Part shown: in pieces, positions 26,096-35,597 of the stretch
Position numbering within the stretch: position 1 is the first letter of the stretch
How the letters are laid out: each line of letters begins with the position of its first letter
Source of the DNA: Planctomycetota bacterium
GTDB lineage: Bacteria > Planctomycetota > Brocadiia > Brocadiales > Brocadiaceae
Assembly: GCA_016188675.1 (NCBI GenBank)
Contig: JACPHJ010000076.1
Span: 1-64,000, forward strand
DNA length: 64,000 bases
Reading direction: 5' to 3'
Notes under the pieces: model-generated
Told to the model about the DNA's origin: nothing
Database searches by the model: none
Seen by the model: the letters and a program-made list of their open reading frames with translations, nothing else
Made by a program: the position numbers and the translations under genes

Positions 26096-26123
26096 TTGTA
26101 AATACATAAAATTTTAGTATAAT
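26096..26123 (+). promoter_or_regulatory. Candidate promoter for tRNA-Thr
   Basis: TTGTAA (26096-26101) and a consensus TATAAT (26118-26123) are 16 nt apart. Transcription would start near 26130, about 20 nt before the tRNA. Confidence 0.55.
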
Positions 26124-26151
26124 TTCAACTTCTCTGTGATGTTTTATAAAT

Positions 26152-26224
26152 GCCCGCGTAGCTCAATTGGCGGAGCACGTCATTCGTAATGATGAGGTTG
26201 TCGGTTCGACTCCGATCGCGGGCT
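26152..26224 (+). tRNA. tRNA-Thr, anticodon CGT
   Basis: A full cloverleaf: acceptor GCCCGCG (26152-26158) with CGCGGGC (26217-26223), D-stem GCTC/GAGC, anticodon stem CGTCA/TGATG around the 7-nt loop TTCGTAA (anticodon CGT), five-base variable loop, and T-stem GTCGG/CCGAT with TTCGACT loop. The anticodon reads ACG (threonine). The discriminator base is T and CCA is not encoded. After it, 26280-26340 contains an AAATTACAAATCACAAA-type low-complexity repeat. Confidence 0.96.
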
Positions 26225-26371
26225 TTTACTATTAGCGCCAAAGGCAGTTCCCTCCTAGTCTAAACAAGTCATGACTAAAGAGGTTTTATCATTGTAAATT
26301 ACAAATCACAAATTCCAAATCTCAAATAAATTCCAATCCAAGTTTTGTTGCCTGTTTATCTGATATGTTTC

Positions 26372-27760
26372 ATGGTCATTAATAAAAAAAAGGTATTCGT
26401 ATTGGGTCTGGACTCGATGCCGCCCGAACTCTTATTCGACAGGTGGCTGGACCAACTACCCAATATAAAACGACTGATTTCAAACGGCATCCACGGCGAT
26501 ATGAAAAGCACCATTCCTGCTATCACCTGCCCTGCATGGGTGTCCATGATGACAAGCGCCAATCCTGGCAGGCTGGGATTGTATGGGTTTCGGAATCGAA
26601 CGAGCTATGATTACGAGGGGTTGTCATTTGCAAATTCAAATATTATCCAGGTAGATACCGTTTGGGATATCCTGTCGAAGATGGGGAAGAAGGTTGTGGT
26701 GATTGGCGTGCCTATGACGTATCCTCCAAAACCTGTCAATGGGTGCATGGTAACATGCTTTATGACCCCCGATACGAAGTGTGATTACACGTATCCTCTG
26801 GGGCTGAAACATGAGGTGGAGTCTATTTCGAATGGTTATATCCTGGATGTCGGGGAGTTCCGGAGCGATAATAAAGAGCCAATTTTAAAAACAATCTATA
26901 ATATGACGGAGAAACGGTTCAGGCTGACCCGGCATTTTATTCGTTCCAAAGAGTGGGATTTCTTTATGGTGGTAGAAATGGGACCCGACAGGATTCACCA
27001 CGCCTTCTGGAAATTTTTTGACCAGGGGCATCCTAAACATATACCAGGTTCCAAATATCAAGATGCCATTTTAAATTACTATAAATACCTGGACGAGGAA
27101 ATTGGTGAGACCTTAAAACTATTATCTGATGATACCTTGATTCTTGTCGTATCAGATCACGGGGCTAAAAAGATGGTTGGAGGTATATGCATTAATGAAT
27201 GGCTTATCCAGAATGGCTACCTGAAGCTGGTACAGTATCCTGCAGAAAGCACGCCGTTTAACAAGCTTATCGTTGACTGGGAAAATACGATGGTATGGGG
27301 CGAAGGGGGATACTATGGCCGAATTTTTATGAATGTAAAAGACCGGGAACCCAGGGGAGTCATTGCGCCGCAGCACTATGAGCATTTTCGGAACGAGTTG
27401 ATAAGAAAGTTAGAAGATTTGCGGGATGAGAATGGCAGGAATATTAATACGAAGGCCTTTAAACCTGAGGATATTTACACGGAATGTAACGGTATACCTC
27501 CCGATTTGATTGTGTATTACGGAGACCTATTCTGGAGATCCATCGGGAGTGTGGGGAACAGGACTATATGGGCAAGTGAGAACGACACCGGTCCTGATGA
27601 TGCAAACCACTCCCAGTACGGTATCTTTATTATGCGAAATGGCAGGAGTCAATATGGAGTGCGGCGTGAAGGGGTTACTCTATATGATATTGCCCCGACG
27701 ATATTGAATTATATGGATATTCAAGTACCTGTGGATATGGAAGGGTGCGTTCTTCAGTAA
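26372..27760 (+). CDS. Type I phosphodiesterase/nucleotide pyrophosphatase family protein
   Basis: About 462 aa from the ATG at 26372; a TTG at 26345 would add nine residues. It belongs to the alkaline phosphatase superfamily (PF01663-like). VFVLGLDSMPPELL at the start gives the first metal aspartate, the nucleophile region is STIPAITCPAWVSMMTS, MGPDRIHHAFW supplies Asp/His ligands, VVSDHGAKKM the Asp-His pair, and NHSQYGIF the last histidine. No signal peptide is evident. Related proteins act on nucleotides or phospholipid headgroups; the substrate here is unknown. It is a single gene with no clear Shine-Dalgarno. Confidence 0.88.
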   Translation: MVINKKKVFVLGLDSMPPELLFDRWLDQLPNIKRLISNGIHGDMKSTIPAITCPAWVSMMTSANPGRLGLYGFRNRTSYDYEGLSFANSNIIQVDTVWDILSKMGKKVVVIGVPMTYPPKPVNGCMVTCFMTPDTKCDYTYPLGLKHEVESISNGYILDVGEFRSDNKEPILKTIYNMTEKRFRLTRHFIRSKEWDFFMVVEMGPDRIHHAFWKFFDQGHPKHIPGSKYQDAILNYYKYLDEEIGETLKLLSDDTLILVVSDHGAKKMVGGICINEWLIQNGYLKLVQYPAESTPFNKLIVDWENTMVWGEGGYYGRIFMNVKDREPRGVIAPQHYEHFRNELIRKLEDLRDENGRNINTKAFKPEDIYTECNGIPPDLIVYYGDLFWRSIGSVGNRTIWASENDTGPDDANHSQYGIFIMRNGRSQYGVRREGVTLYDIAPTILNYMDIQVPVDMEGCVLQ

Positions 27761-27800
27761 CGTTTGGAGATACACCCTATAAATAAGCAAAACTATTTGA

Positions 27801-27870
27801 AACCACAGATTGCGCAGATTACACAGATAAAAAATAAAAATAATCTGTGCAATCTGAGAAATCTGTGGTT
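27801..27870. repeat. Palindromic repeat (AACCACAGATT type)
   Basis: AACCACAGATTGCGCAGATT on the left is mirrored by AATCTGAGAAATCTGTGGTT on the right, with ACACAGAT/ATCTGTG inside. This CACAGATT palindrome is a common dispersed repeat of several bacterial genomes. It lies between convergent genes and could end transcription from either side. Confidence 0.8.
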
Positions 27871-27941
27871 GCTTTTAGTACTTGATTTAATAAGGATAGA
27901 AAAGAGGAATAAGGGTTTTACCGTTTGGTTAAATTGCGATC

Positions 27942-28565
27942 TCAGCGTTCTTTGCGATGCGATGAGCTGTTTTTATTTGCATAGGCGGCTTCTACCACGT
28001 TTTTAGTTTTTGTCGAAAATTTGGTAATGAGTTTATCCAGTTTTGGAATTATTACAGGGCTTGCCATCTTGGCAAGTATTCCAAGAATGGCATTGTCGAA
28101 TTTCAAATATACGGCAGTTTTTACCTCTTCATAGCAGCCCTTTTCGTCTTTTTGAGTTGTATAGTTAATCTCTAATACAATAGCGCCTGAAAAACTGAAG
28201 AACACAGTAGCATTGCCCTGCCCCAGATATACTGTCTTGCTTGGCTCTCGTTTCACCAGATCAAACTCTCCTGTGACGTGTTTTGACGGCATCTGTATGC
28301 CATACTTATCATTACCCTTAACCTCAAGTATCAATTCTTTTCTGTTAAAATCCCTCCCATGCTTTGTGAGTTCTTCTACGTGATCCATAAAGTATTCGAG
28401 GGTCTTTCTGTCGGTGCGTATAGCAATAGGTTTCTGAATCCTTGTGAAGGTACTGCTATCAATGATGTTTTGCACCTTATCTGCCGGTATGGAAGCTGGG
28501 TATAGAGGTGTGAGCCATGCAAAACTGAAAAGAAAGATAAATATAGTGGGGTAAATAGTATTCAC
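27942..28565 (-). CDS. Exported hypothetical protein
   Basis: A 207-aa protein with a clear signal peptide (residues 1-24, hydrophobic TIFIFLFSFAWLTPLY). The mature part has alternating beta segments and a C-terminal helical, lysine-rich end. KPIAIRTDRKTLEYFMDHVEELTKHGRDF is suggestive of a lipid-binding START/SRPBCC-type protein, but this is weak. The product is probably periplasmic. It is divergent from cobS (145 nt apart). Confidence 0.7.
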   Translation of the reverse strand: MNTIYPTIFIFLFSFAWLTPLYPASIPADKVQNIIDSSTFTRIQKPIAIRTDRKTLEYFMDHVEELTKHGRDFNRKELILEVKGNDKYGIQMPSKHVTGEFDLVKREPSKTVYLGQGNATVFFSFSGAIVLEINYTTQKDEKGCYEEVKTAVYLKFDNAILGILAKMASPVIIPKLDKLITKFSTKTKNVVEAAYANKNSSSHRKER

Positions 28566-28710
28566 AGTTATCAGTCAGATTATGATTAAATGCCTTATTT
28601 GAGATATATCTTCAGAAAGAGGCAAATATTCAAATTTTAGCATAAGAAAGGCGTATCGTAAAAAGGATTCTAGTTGACACTTTTCACTAAAATTTATAAG
28701 CTCATAAAGC

Positions 28711-29520
28711 ATGAAAAATTTTTTATGGGCGCTCAAATTTCTAACCGTTATTCCTATTGACAGGGAAGATAAAATAAAACCAAAGGATTTTGGTTCTGTT
28801 GTCTGTTGGTTTCCCATAGTTGGTTTTTGTATCGGTATATTTCTATCAGCGGCATACCTGCCTTTCTATTTCTTTTTTCCACCTCTTATTACGGATGCCC
28901 TGATTATCCTTGTATTTGTAACCATAACAGGGGCATTGCACCTTGACGGCCTTGCCGATACCTGCGACGGCGTTTGGGGCGGCTGGAATAAGGAAAAACG
29001 GCTGGAAATAATGAAGGATAGCCGTATAGGCAGCTTTGGGGCTATCGGGCTGATTTGCCTGCTTGGACTAAAATACATGGGCTTCCATAGTATTGGAGAA
29101 ATCTCTACAATAAATAATTTATCTTTTGGTTGCGGTGTAAAATGCGTTTCCTGTTTCATTTCACCTGTTCTGATAAATAAATGTGCTGCGTTACTGTTAA
29201 TGCCGGTTGTGGGGAGATGGGCGCAAGTCTGGGCTGCGGGGTTATCGAAGTACGCAAGAAGTGAATCAGGCACTGGAAGTTTTATCATAGGCAGTACTAC
29301 TCGCAGTCATGTGATTTATGCCTCGATTTTTCCGGTGTTCCTGTTTTTGTTTTTTTACGGCCTGAGTGGACTTGTGATATTTGCAATAATTATCATTTTC
29401 ACCCTGATTTGGATTTGGTATATTAAAAAGAAAATTGGCGGAATGACAGGGGATACCTTGGGTGCTACCAATGAAATTGCCGAACTTCTGTTTTTATTGA
29501 GTCTTTTCATATTTAGGTAG
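28711..29520 (+). CDS. cobS: Adenosylcobinamide-GDP ribazoletransferase
   Basis: A 269-aa integral membrane protein that joins adenosylcobinamide-GDP and alpha-ribazole, the penultimate step of B12 assembly. ALKFLTVIP near the start, TGALHLDGLADTCDGVWGG (residues about 73-91) and MKDSRIGSFGAIGL are the family signature, and the C-terminal half has several membrane segments and GGMTGDTLGATNEIAE. cobU follows at 29713 after a repeat. Confidence 0.95.
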   Translation: MKNFLWALKFLTVIPIDREDKIKPKDFGSVVCWFPIVGFCIGIFLSAAYLPFYFFFPPLITDALIILVFVTITGALHLDGLADTCDGVWGGWNKEKRLEIMKDSRIGSFGAIGLICLLGLKYMGFHSIGEISTINNLSFGCGVKCVSCFISPVLINKCAALLLMPVVGRWAQVWAAGLSKYARSESGTGSFIIGSTTRSHVIYASIFPVFLFLFFYGLSGLVIFAIIIIFTLIWIWYIKKKIGGMTGDTLGATNEIAELLFLLSLFIFR

Positions 29521-29565
29521 TAGTTTAATGTATAGGAATTTCAAAGTTTTTGCTTGTTTTGTTAA

Positions 29566-29666
29566 CACACCCCTACCCCTCTCAAGAGGGGAACGACAAC
29601 CCCCTGCATCCCCCTTTGTTAAGGGGGAATTAAAGTCCCCTCCTGGGAGGGGATTCAGGGGTGGGT
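29566..29666. repeat. Dispersed palindromic repeat, CACACCCCTACCCC family, copy 1
   Basis: CACACCCCTACCCCTCTC on the left pairs with GGGGATTCAGGGGTGGGT on the right; inner arms AAGAGGGG/CCCCTCCT and CCCCCTTTGTTAAGGGGG add hairpins. Related copies lie at 42201-42272, 47171-47295, 55343-55413 and 57367-57545. A left flank of the form TTTAATGTATAGGAATTTCA is shared by most of them, so the unit is about 140 nt. Confidence 0.9.
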
Positions 29667-29712
29667 AAAAGGCGTTGGGTTCTGTTTTTTAACCTAATTT
29701 AAAATATTTATT

Positions 29713-30246
29713 ATGGCGAAAATGACCCTTGTTCTCGGTGGTGCACGAAGCGGCAAATCTGTCTTTGCAGAAGGACTTGCCAAGAAGTATAATGATGTCG
29801 TTTACATTGCAACCGCAGAGGTAAAAGACGAGGAAATGCGCGAACGGATTCAAACCCATCGTGCCCGGCGTCCTATTGATTGGAAGACTGTTGAAGCTCC
29901 TTTTCATGTAGATGCGGTTGTGTCAAACCTGAATGAGAAGGTAGGAGTTGTTTACATTGATTGTATTACCTTGTATATTACGAACATGCTTTTGAATGAT
30001 GATAGGGAAAATTTAAAACAGAAGCAGTCGCAGATACTCGGTGAAATTAATAAACTCAGCAAGGCATGCCGTGAGTCAAGATTTGATGTTATTATTGTAT
30101 CGAATGAAGTTGGACTTGGCATTGTGCCTGATAACGCCCTGTCGCGTGTATTCAGGGACATTGCAGGCAGTGCAAACCAGACGCTGGCAGACGAGGCTGA
30201 CGAGGTTTACTTTATGGTGGCGGGGATTGCACAAAAGATAAAATAA
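29713..30246 (+). CDS. cobU: Adenosylcobinamide kinase / guanylyltransferase
   Basis: A 177-aa bifunctional B12 enzyme (CobU/CobP). The P-loop GGARSGKS is at residues 9-16, THRARRP contains the residues that carry the GMP intermediate in the family, IDCITLYITNML and VSNEVGLGIVPDNALSRVFRDIAG are diagnostic. It phosphorylates adenosylcobinamide and adds GMP to it, feeding cobS. holA follows after 3 nt, so the two are likely cotranscribed. Confidence 0.95.
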   Translation: MAKMTLVLGGARSGKSVFAEGLAKKYNDVVYIATAEVKDEEMRERIQTHRARRPIDWKTVEAPFHVDAVVSNLNEKVGVVYIDCITLYITNMLLNDDRENLKQKQSQILGEINKLSKACRESRFDVIIVSNEVGLGIVPDNALSRVFRDIAGSANQTLADEADEVYFMVAGIAQKIK

Positions 30247-30249
30247 GAT

Positions 30250-31242
30250 ATGGATATTCACCCGTTTAAAGATTTAATGAACAAAGGCAAATCATTTCCA
30301 GTTTACGTATTTTATGGAGATGAAGAATTTTTTATCAGCGAGGCGCTTTGTGCAGTAAAGGCTAATTCACTCAAAGATACCGACACAAGTTTGGCCCTAG
30401 TTGAATTTAAGGGGGACGAGACCTCTGGTGGTGTAATATTCGACGAATTACGAACCCGACCATTTTTTGCCAGCAAAAATAAGTTGGTAGTTGTGGAAGA
30501 GGCAGATGATTTTGTAGAAAAGAACCGGGAAAACCTCGAAAAATATATACAAACACCTGCAAGTCACGCATCTCTGGTGCTGGTGTGTGATAAATGGGAT
30601 AAGCGGATGAAGCTGGCAACTCTTGTAGATAAAGTCGGAATATCAATCGAATGCAAAAAGCTAAAAGACCATCTATTGCCAAATTGGATCCCCACCCGTG
30701 CAAAACATTATAAAAAGAACATATCATCTGTAGCAGCCCAGAAACTGGTCGAAGACGTTGGAAACAATCTGGCGATTATAGATAAACATCTGGAAAAATT
30801 ATCTATTTATCTTGGCGAGAAAGCAACTATCGATGAAAGGGACGTAGATGCCCTTGTGGGTGTGGACAGAAGCCGTACGGTGTTTGAGCTGACCGATGCC
30901 GTTGCGCAAAGAAATGTTGCAGCAGGGCTGAAAATCCTTAGCCAGATGCTGACTCATGGAGAAGATTCGGTAAGGATTGTCAGCCTCCTGGCGTGGCAAA
31001 TCAAGCGGCTGTGGAGGGCAAAGCAAATATTAAAGCAGGGAGGGGATGAGCATAAGGTTACATCGGAATTGCAAGTCGTTCCATTCTTTGCAAAGCGTTT
31101 TTTTGAGCAGATCAAACTGTATACCGAAGATGACCTCATGAAAAAACACGCACTTTTGCTGGAAACTGACGTAAAGAGCAAGACCAGTTCCTTCAGCACG
31201 CAATTGTTGTTGGAACTGTTAGTGTATAAACTGTGTGTTTAA
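30250..31242 (+). CDS. holA: DNA polymerase III subunit delta
   Basis: A 330-aa clamp-loader subunit that opens the beta clamp. VYVFYGDEEFFISEAL (residues about 18-33), the RTRPFFASKNKLVVVEEADDF segment, and the C-terminal collar domain with HGEDSVRIVSLLAWQIKRLWRAKQI (residues about 236-260) are typical of HolA. No canonical P-loop is present, as expected for delta. Confidence 0.92.
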   Translation: MDIHPFKDLMNKGKSFPVYVFYGDEEFFISEALCAVKANSLKDTDTSLALVEFKGDETSGGVIFDELRTRPFFASKNKLVVVEEADDFVEKNRENLEKYIQTPASHASLVLVCDKWDKRMKLATLVDKVGISIECKKLKDHLLPNWIPTRAKHYKKNISSVAAQKLVEDVGNNLAIIDKHLEKLSIYLGEKATIDERDVDALVGVDRSRTVFELTDAVAQRNVAAGLKILSQMLTHGEDSVRIVSLLAWQIKRLWRAKQILKQGGDEHKVTSELQVVPFFAKRFFEQIKLYTEDDLMKKHALLLETDVKSKTSSFSTQLLLELLVYKLCV

Positions 31243-31306
31243 AGTATACATCAGATTTTCCTTATTCTGGTTACTATTAACCGAGTGGGGCGGGAATATA
31301 TTACAG

Positions 31307-31366
31307 AATCTGGAACTCAAAAACTCAGGAAAAAAGAAAAATAGTTTTCACTTGTTTAAAAATATC
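31307..31366 (+). repeat. Direct repeat left of the toxin-antitoxin pair
   Basis: Starts AATCTGGAACTCAAAAACTC and continues CAGGAAAAAAGAAAAATAG; it matches 32051-32110 with a few changes over about 60 nt. The two copies bracket the antitoxin and toxin genes. Confidence 0.8.
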
Positions 31367-31382
31367 ATAGAAGGAGTATTTA

Positions 31383-31631
31383 ATGAAACATACAAAACGA
31401 TTCGAAGAAAATATTTTTGCAGATGTTATTGAAAAGTTACAATTGCTTACTGTTTCACAACGCAAATATCTTCATGAAATACTCTCTGATAAAAAAAAAT
31501 TGTCTGTTGCTTCTAAAAAAAAGTTATTAAAAAAGAGCTATGGCGTTTGGGCTGAGAGGCGTGAAATAAAGACTAGCATAGAATATGTTAATGAAATCCG
31601 CAAAAGCTGGGTATCTCGTCTTGTTGGATGA
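31383..31631 (+). CDS. Putative antitoxin of a VapBC-type pair
   Basis: An 82-aa basic, helical protein with a GAAGGAGTATTTA Shine-Dalgarno. It has no clear ribbon-helix-helix or AbrB motif that I can name; a KLQLLTVSQRKYLHEIL helix, a lysine-rich centre and a KSYGVWAERREIKTSIEYVNEIR end are seen. Antitoxin identity is inferred from its size and its place 7 nt upstream of a PIN-domain toxin. The C-terminal end would be the toxin-binding part. Confidence 0.75.
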   Translation: MKHTKRFEENIFADVIEKLQLLTVSQRKYLHEILSDKKKLSVASKKKLLKKSYGVWAERREIKTSIEYVNEIRKSWVSRLVG

Positions 31632-31638
31632 ATAACCA

Positions 31639-32025
31639 ATGCAAAAATCCTTGCTTATAGACAGTGATGTGTTAATTGACCATTTGAGGAAAGAAAAGAA
31701 TGCCTTTGACTTCTTTACTGCTGAAGTTGAAAAAGGTTCATTGCTCTTCATTTCCGTTATTAGCAGGATTGAGATTCTTGCCGGTATGAGGAGTGGAGAG
31801 GAAGTAATGGTAAATAATCTGTTTGAGATATTAACTCCTATAGCTGTTGATGAAGCGATTGCTGATAAGGCAGGGGAATACTTGAGAAAATACAGTAAGG
31901 GACACGATTTAAACATAGGCGATGCGATAATTGCTGCTACGGCTAAAGAAATGGAACTGGGGCCTGTCACAAGAAATGTGAAGCATTACCCTATGAAAGA
32001 TATAGAGGTTATAAGACCCTATTAA
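31639..32025 (+). CDS. vapC: VapC-family PIN-domain toxin
   Basis: A 128-aa PIN-domain RNase. The metal-binding acids are visible: D8 in LLIDSDVLID, E45 in ISRIEILAG, D95 in NIGDAIIAATA, and the TRNVKHY motif at about 111-117. VapC toxins cut tRNA or rRNA when freed from the antitoxin. It starts 7 nt after the antitoxin gene. Direct repeats flank the pair. Confidence 0.92.
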   Translation: MQKSLLIDSDVLIDHLRKEKNAFDFFTAEVEKGSLLFISVISRIEILAGMRSGEEVMVNNLFEILTPIAVDEAIADKAGEYLRKYSKGHDLNIGDAIIAATAKEMELGPVTRNVKHYPMKDIEVIRPY

Positions 32026-32050
32026 TTATTTTTTAAGACATCAAAGTATA

Positions 32051-32110
32051 AATCTGGAACTCATGAACGCAGGAAAAAAGGAGAATAGTTTTTGCCAGTT
32101 TAAAAGTATT
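32051..32110 (+). repeat. Direct repeat right of the toxin-antitoxin pair
   Basis: Starts AATCTGGAACTCATGAACGC and matches 31307-31366. On this side the sequence continues with TTCCTGAGTTCAAGATT (32120-32136), a partial reverse complement of its own start, so this copy is palindromic. Confidence 0.8.
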
Positions 32111-32207
32111 ATTCTTGAGTTCCTGAGTTCAAGATTCTATTTAAAATGTTATTTGCGTAAATTCGTGTTTATTCGTGGCAAGTAATTGAAACAAGAAAGG
32201 AAAGAAA

Positions 32208-32855
32208 ATGAAATTTTTTATTGATACGGCAGATGTGAAAGAAATTCGAGAGGCTCACAGCCTGGGCATTCTGGACGGGGTGACGACCAATCCCTCACTG
32301 ATAGCAAAGACGGGTCGCCCATTTCGCGAGACGATTGAAGAGATTTGCTCCATTGTAGATGGCCCGGTCAGCGCCGAGGTGGTGAGCCTGGATACCGATG
32401 GTATGCTCAAGGAGGCGAGGGAACTGGCAAAGATTGCTGATAATATTGTGGTCAAAATACCATTAATAAAAAATGGTCTGAAGGCCGTAAAAAGACTGAC
32501 TGAAGAGGGCATTAAAACCAACGTGACGCTCTGCTTCTCCTCTAATCAGGCGCTTCTGGCGGCAAAGGCGGGCGGTACCTATGTTAGTCCGTTTGTCGGA
32601 AGATTGGATGACAGGGGGCAGGTTGGTATGGAATTGATTGAGGAGATTCGTACCATTTACGACAACTATGGATTTCAGACGGAAATAATTGTCGCCAGTA
32701 TACGGAATCCGATTCATGTGAGGGATGCGGCAATGATGGGAGCAGATGTTGCGACGATTCCATTTAATGTGTTTGACCTGCTCGTTCAGCATCCGCTTAC
32801 TGACGATGGTGTCAAACGATTCCTGGCCGATTGGGAAAAGGTGCCGAAAAAGTAA
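32208..32855 (+). CDS. tal: Transaldolase, small (TalC/FSA) type
   Basis: A 215-aa class I aldolase of the short transaldolase/fructose-6-phosphate aldolase group. [31 protein letters not shown] is the family start, and K83 in NIVVKIPL is the Schiff-base lysine. [32 protein letters not shown] and [10 protein letters not shown] follow. It serves sugar-phosphate exchange in the pentose phosphate pathway. A GAAAGGAAAGAAA Shine-Dalgarno precedes the ATG. Confidence 0.94.
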   Translation: MKFFIDTADVKEIREAHSLGILDGVTTNPSLIAKTGRPFRETIEEICSIVDGPVSAEVVSLDTDGMLKEARELAKIADNIVVKIPLIKNGLKAVKRLTEEGIKTNVTLCFSSNQALLAAKAGGTYVSPFVGRLDDRGQVGMELIEEIRTIYDNYGFQTEIIVASIRNPIHVRDAAMMGADVATIPFNVFDLLVQHPLTDDGVKRFLADWEKVPKK

Positions 32856-32862
32856 AATGATA

Positions 32863-32998
32863 ATTCACCGCAGAGACACAAAGAACGCAAAGCTTTAAAT
32901 CAGTTGAAAGTTGTAAGTTGGCAGGTGCGCGTTCAATTTTAATCTTACAACTTACAACTCATAACTTTCTTTAGTGTCTTGCGGTGAGATGAAAGTAT
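32863..32998. repeat. Nested palindromic repeat (CACCGCAGAGACAC type)
   Basis: CACCGCAGAGACACAAAG on the left is mirrored by CTTTAGTGTCTTGCGGTG on the right. Inside, GTTGAAAGTTGTAAGTTG is mirrored by CTTACAACTTACAACTC. It fills the gap between the transaldolase and the next gene and could fold into a long hairpin in RNA. Confidence 0.8.
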
Positions 32999-33029
32999 TT
33001 TGAAAAGAATAATATTGGAGTAAGACAAG

Positions 33030-34250
33030 TTGTTCAAGCCTACAAAAAGTAAACTCAGTATTTTTTTTCTGCTCTTAACGTTCCTGCCGCTTATTGTCAT
33101 GAGACTCGTTGTTTATCCTATCACCTTTCAGTCCTTAAAAGATGAAATTATCAAAAACCTGGAAGGGGCGGTTCGGAAGCAGACTGAATTGATCACAAAA
33201 TGGATGGAAGAACGTACTGCTGATGCCCAACTTATCGCCAATAATCCCCTTGTCCTCCTTGCTATGCAGTCAATTGCAGGAAATGCCGAACGTACTGATT
33301 TATTGAAGAATTTGGAGGCAATCAGATATTTTGATTACTTATGGAAGGAATATGGTTCAAAAGAGGTGTTTATTGCCGACCGTGACGGTATTGTGCGCAT
33401 TGCTTCAAGAAAAGAGCTTATTGGTACAAATATCTCAACAAAGGATTTTTTTCGCTCTTCTATCAAAGGAGCTTTTTTTACCTCTAACATCATACCTTCC
33501 GACGTCCCTGTTGAAAGTGAATCGGGGAGGTTAGAAACGGGTGTGCCTACTATGCTCATTTCTGCGCCGATTAAGGACAAGTCGAATGCTATTGTAGGAA
33601 CGGTAGCACTGCGGATAGACGTTGCTGAGATGAACACAATGATGCAAAATATCCATATCGGTAAGACGGGGGAAACCTATCTGATCAATGGATACGGCTA
33701 CATGCTGACAGAATCCAAGTTTGCGGTGGATTTGAAAGGGCAACGCCGGATAACAAAACGATCTGCCCTGGAATTGAAGGTTGTCAACCCGCTAACGAAT
33801 GTTATGACGAAGGGGGTAAGTGAGTGCCTGAAAGGCTCGGAAAGTTTCGATGCAGACGGATACCCCGATTACCGGGGTGTGAATGTGATAGGATTCTGGC
33901 GTTGGATGCCGGACTATGGATGGGGCGTGATTGCCGAGATTGACGTTGACGAGGGGTATGGGAAGCTTTACGAATTACGGGACTATATCTTGTTTACCTT
34001 TGGGCTGGTTGCCGTGGGTGTTATTATTGTTGCCTTTTTTTTGGGGAAAAAAATTTCAGCGCCGATTCATTCTATTATGGAAGCGGCAAAGAAGATTGCG
34101 GATGGGAGTTACCATACAAGGATTTCTTATAAATCAGGCGATGAAATTGGCGAGCTTGCAGGCGCAATTAATACGATGGCAGAGACACTGGAATCCGGGC
34201 GTAAGATACCAGAATCGCCAAAGCCGAACGAATCACAAGGGGAAATTTAG
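33030..34250 (+). CDS. Cache-HAMP membrane sensor without output domain
   Basis: A 406-aa membrane protein with a TTG start and a TTGGAGTAAG Shine-Dalgarno. TM1 covers residues about 10-30, a double-Cache periplasmic sensor about 35-305 (EVFIADRDGIVRIAS, GETYLINGYGYMLTESKF, YPDYRGVNVIGFWRW), TM2 about 315-338, and a HAMP linker about 335-390 (APIHSIMEAAKKIADGSYHTRI, DEIGELAGAINTMAETL). It then ends after a short polar tail, with no kinase, GGDEF, EAL or MCP part. rarA starts at the very next base. The Cache part is closely related to the tandem Cache protein at 35848. Confidence 0.88.
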   Translation: MFKPTKSKLSIFFLLLTFLPLIVMRLVVYPITFQSLKDEIIKNLEGAVRKQTELITKWMEERTADAQLIANNPLVLLAMQSIAGNAERTDLLKNLEAIRYFDYLWKEYGSKEVFIADRDGIVRIASRKELIGTNISTKDFFRSSIKGAFFTSNIIPSDVPVESESGRLETGVPTMLISAPIKDKSNAIVGTVALRIDVAEMNTMMQNIHIGKTGETYLINGYGYMLTESKFAVDLKGQRRITKRSALELKVVNPLTNVMTKGVSECLKGSESFDADGYPDYRGVNVIGFWRWMPDYGWGVIAEIDVDEGYGKLYELRDYILFTFGLVAVGVIIVAFFLGKKISAPIHSIMEAAKKIADGSYHTRISYKSGDEIGELAGAINTMAETLESGRKIPESPKPNESQGEI

Positions 34251-35597
34251 TTGACGATCAAAAAACCGGAAAGAGACTTGTTTGATGCGAAGGTGAAAAC
34301 TACAAAAAAAGCCCCGCTGGCCGACCGGGTGAGGCCGAAGAATTTGAAAGAGTTTGTGGGACAGGAACACCTCGTTGGCCCGAACAAAATACTCCAAAGG
34401 CTGGTGGAAAACAGGGAACTGGTGTCTCTGATTCTTTGGGGGCCTCCGGGCGTTGGGAAGACAACTCTGGCCTCTATCGTTGCCCAGGCAGTAGATGCCC
34501 ACTTTGTTTCTTTTTCTGCGGTGCTATCAGGGGTTAAGGATATCCGGGAAGTTATCGAGGAAGCCAGGGAACAACTTAAATATTACAATAAAAAAACCAT
34601 TCTCTTTGTTGACGAAATTCACCGGTTTAACAAGGCGCAGCAGGACGCCTTTCTCCATCATGTGGAAGATGGCACGATAACTCTGATTGGCGCCACTACA
34701 GAAAATCCATCCTTTGAGGTGAACGCCCCGCTTTTATCACGGTGTAAGGTACTGGTGCTGGAACAACTCACCGAAGACCATTTGAAGACAATCATGAGTA
34801 AAGCATTACAGGATATGGAACGAGGACTTGCCAATTTGAAAGTAGAAATTCAGAATGATGCCTTTGATTTTATTGCACGCCTCTCTTATGGGGATGCCCG
34901 GGTGTCTCTAAACACCATGGAAGCGGCAGCCATGCTTGCCAAACCTGACCAGGAGGGTAAGCGCACGGTGACCCTGGAAATTGCCCAGGAGGCAATGCAG
35001 CGGAAGGCGCTTCTTTACGATAAGGGCGGTGAAGAACATTACAACGTAATCTCGGCCTTTATAAAATCCATGCGCGGAAGTGACCCTGATGCAGCCCTCT
35101 ACTGGCTGGCGCGCATGCTGGATGCGGGCGAAGACCCTCTTTTTATTGCGCGCCGTATGATCATATTTGCATCGGAGGATATTGGCAATGCAGACCCGGC
35201 AGCCCTCCAATTAGCCGTGGCCGTTAAGGATGCCTTTCATTTTGTGGGAATGCCGGAGGGCTGGATACCTCTGGCCCAGGGAGTTGCCTATCTTGCTTGT
35301 GCGCCGAAGAGTAATGCCTCATACATGGCTTACTTAGAGGCATTGAAAGACGTTAAGGAGAAAGGCGCATTATCGGTGCCGCTTCACATACGGAATGCCC
35401 CAACAACAATGATGAAGGATATTGGATATGGAAAGGGGTATAAATATCCACATAGTTATGGAGGTTATGCAGAACAGGTGTACTTGCCAGATGAGATTCA
35501 GGGAAGAGAATATTATAAACCTACCGACAATGGCTTTGATAAGGTGATCAAAGATCGGCTTGAACTTTATAAAAAAAGCCATAATCCTCCGAAATAA
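34251..35597 (+). CDS. rarA: Replication-associated recombination protein RarA (MgsA)
   Basis: A 448-aa AAA+ ATPase, related to eukaryotic WRNIP1. [18 protein letters not shown] opens the AAA domain, Walker [10 protein letters not shown] is at 64-72, Walker B with [12 protein letters not shown] at 121-132, sensor 1 [12 protein letters not shown], and the C-terminal tetramer domain with [24 protein letters not shown] and [19 protein letters not shown]-like text ([24 protein letters not shown]). It acts at stalled replication forks. The TTG start directly follows the stop of the Cache-HAMP gene. Confidence 0.95.
   Translation: MTIKKPERDLFDAKVKTTKKAPLADRVRPKNLKEFVGQEHLVGPNKILQRLVENRELVSLILWGPPGVGKTTLASIVAQAVDAHFVSFSAVLSGVKDIREVIEEAREQLKYYNKKTILFVDEIHRFNKAQQDAFLHHVEDGTITLIGATTENPSFEVNAPLLSRCKVLVLEQLTEDHLKTIMSKALQDMERGLANLKVEIQNDAFDFIARLSYGDARVSLNTMEAAAMLAKPDQEGKRTVTLEIAQEAMQRKALLYDKGGEEHYNVISAFIKSMRGSDPDAALYWLARMLDAGEDPLFIARRMIIFASEDIGNADPAALQLAVAVKDAFHFVGMPEGWIPLAQGVAYLACAPKSNASYMAYLEALKDVKEKGALSVPLHIRNAPTTMMKDIGYGKGYKYPHSYGGYAEQVYLPDEIQGREYYKPTDNGFDKVIKDRLELYKKSHNPPK

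Noticed and set aside
31235-31432. 65-codon frame overlapping holA's end and the antitoxin start
   Set aside because: It overlaps the direct repeat and a better supported antitoxin gene, and has no motif.
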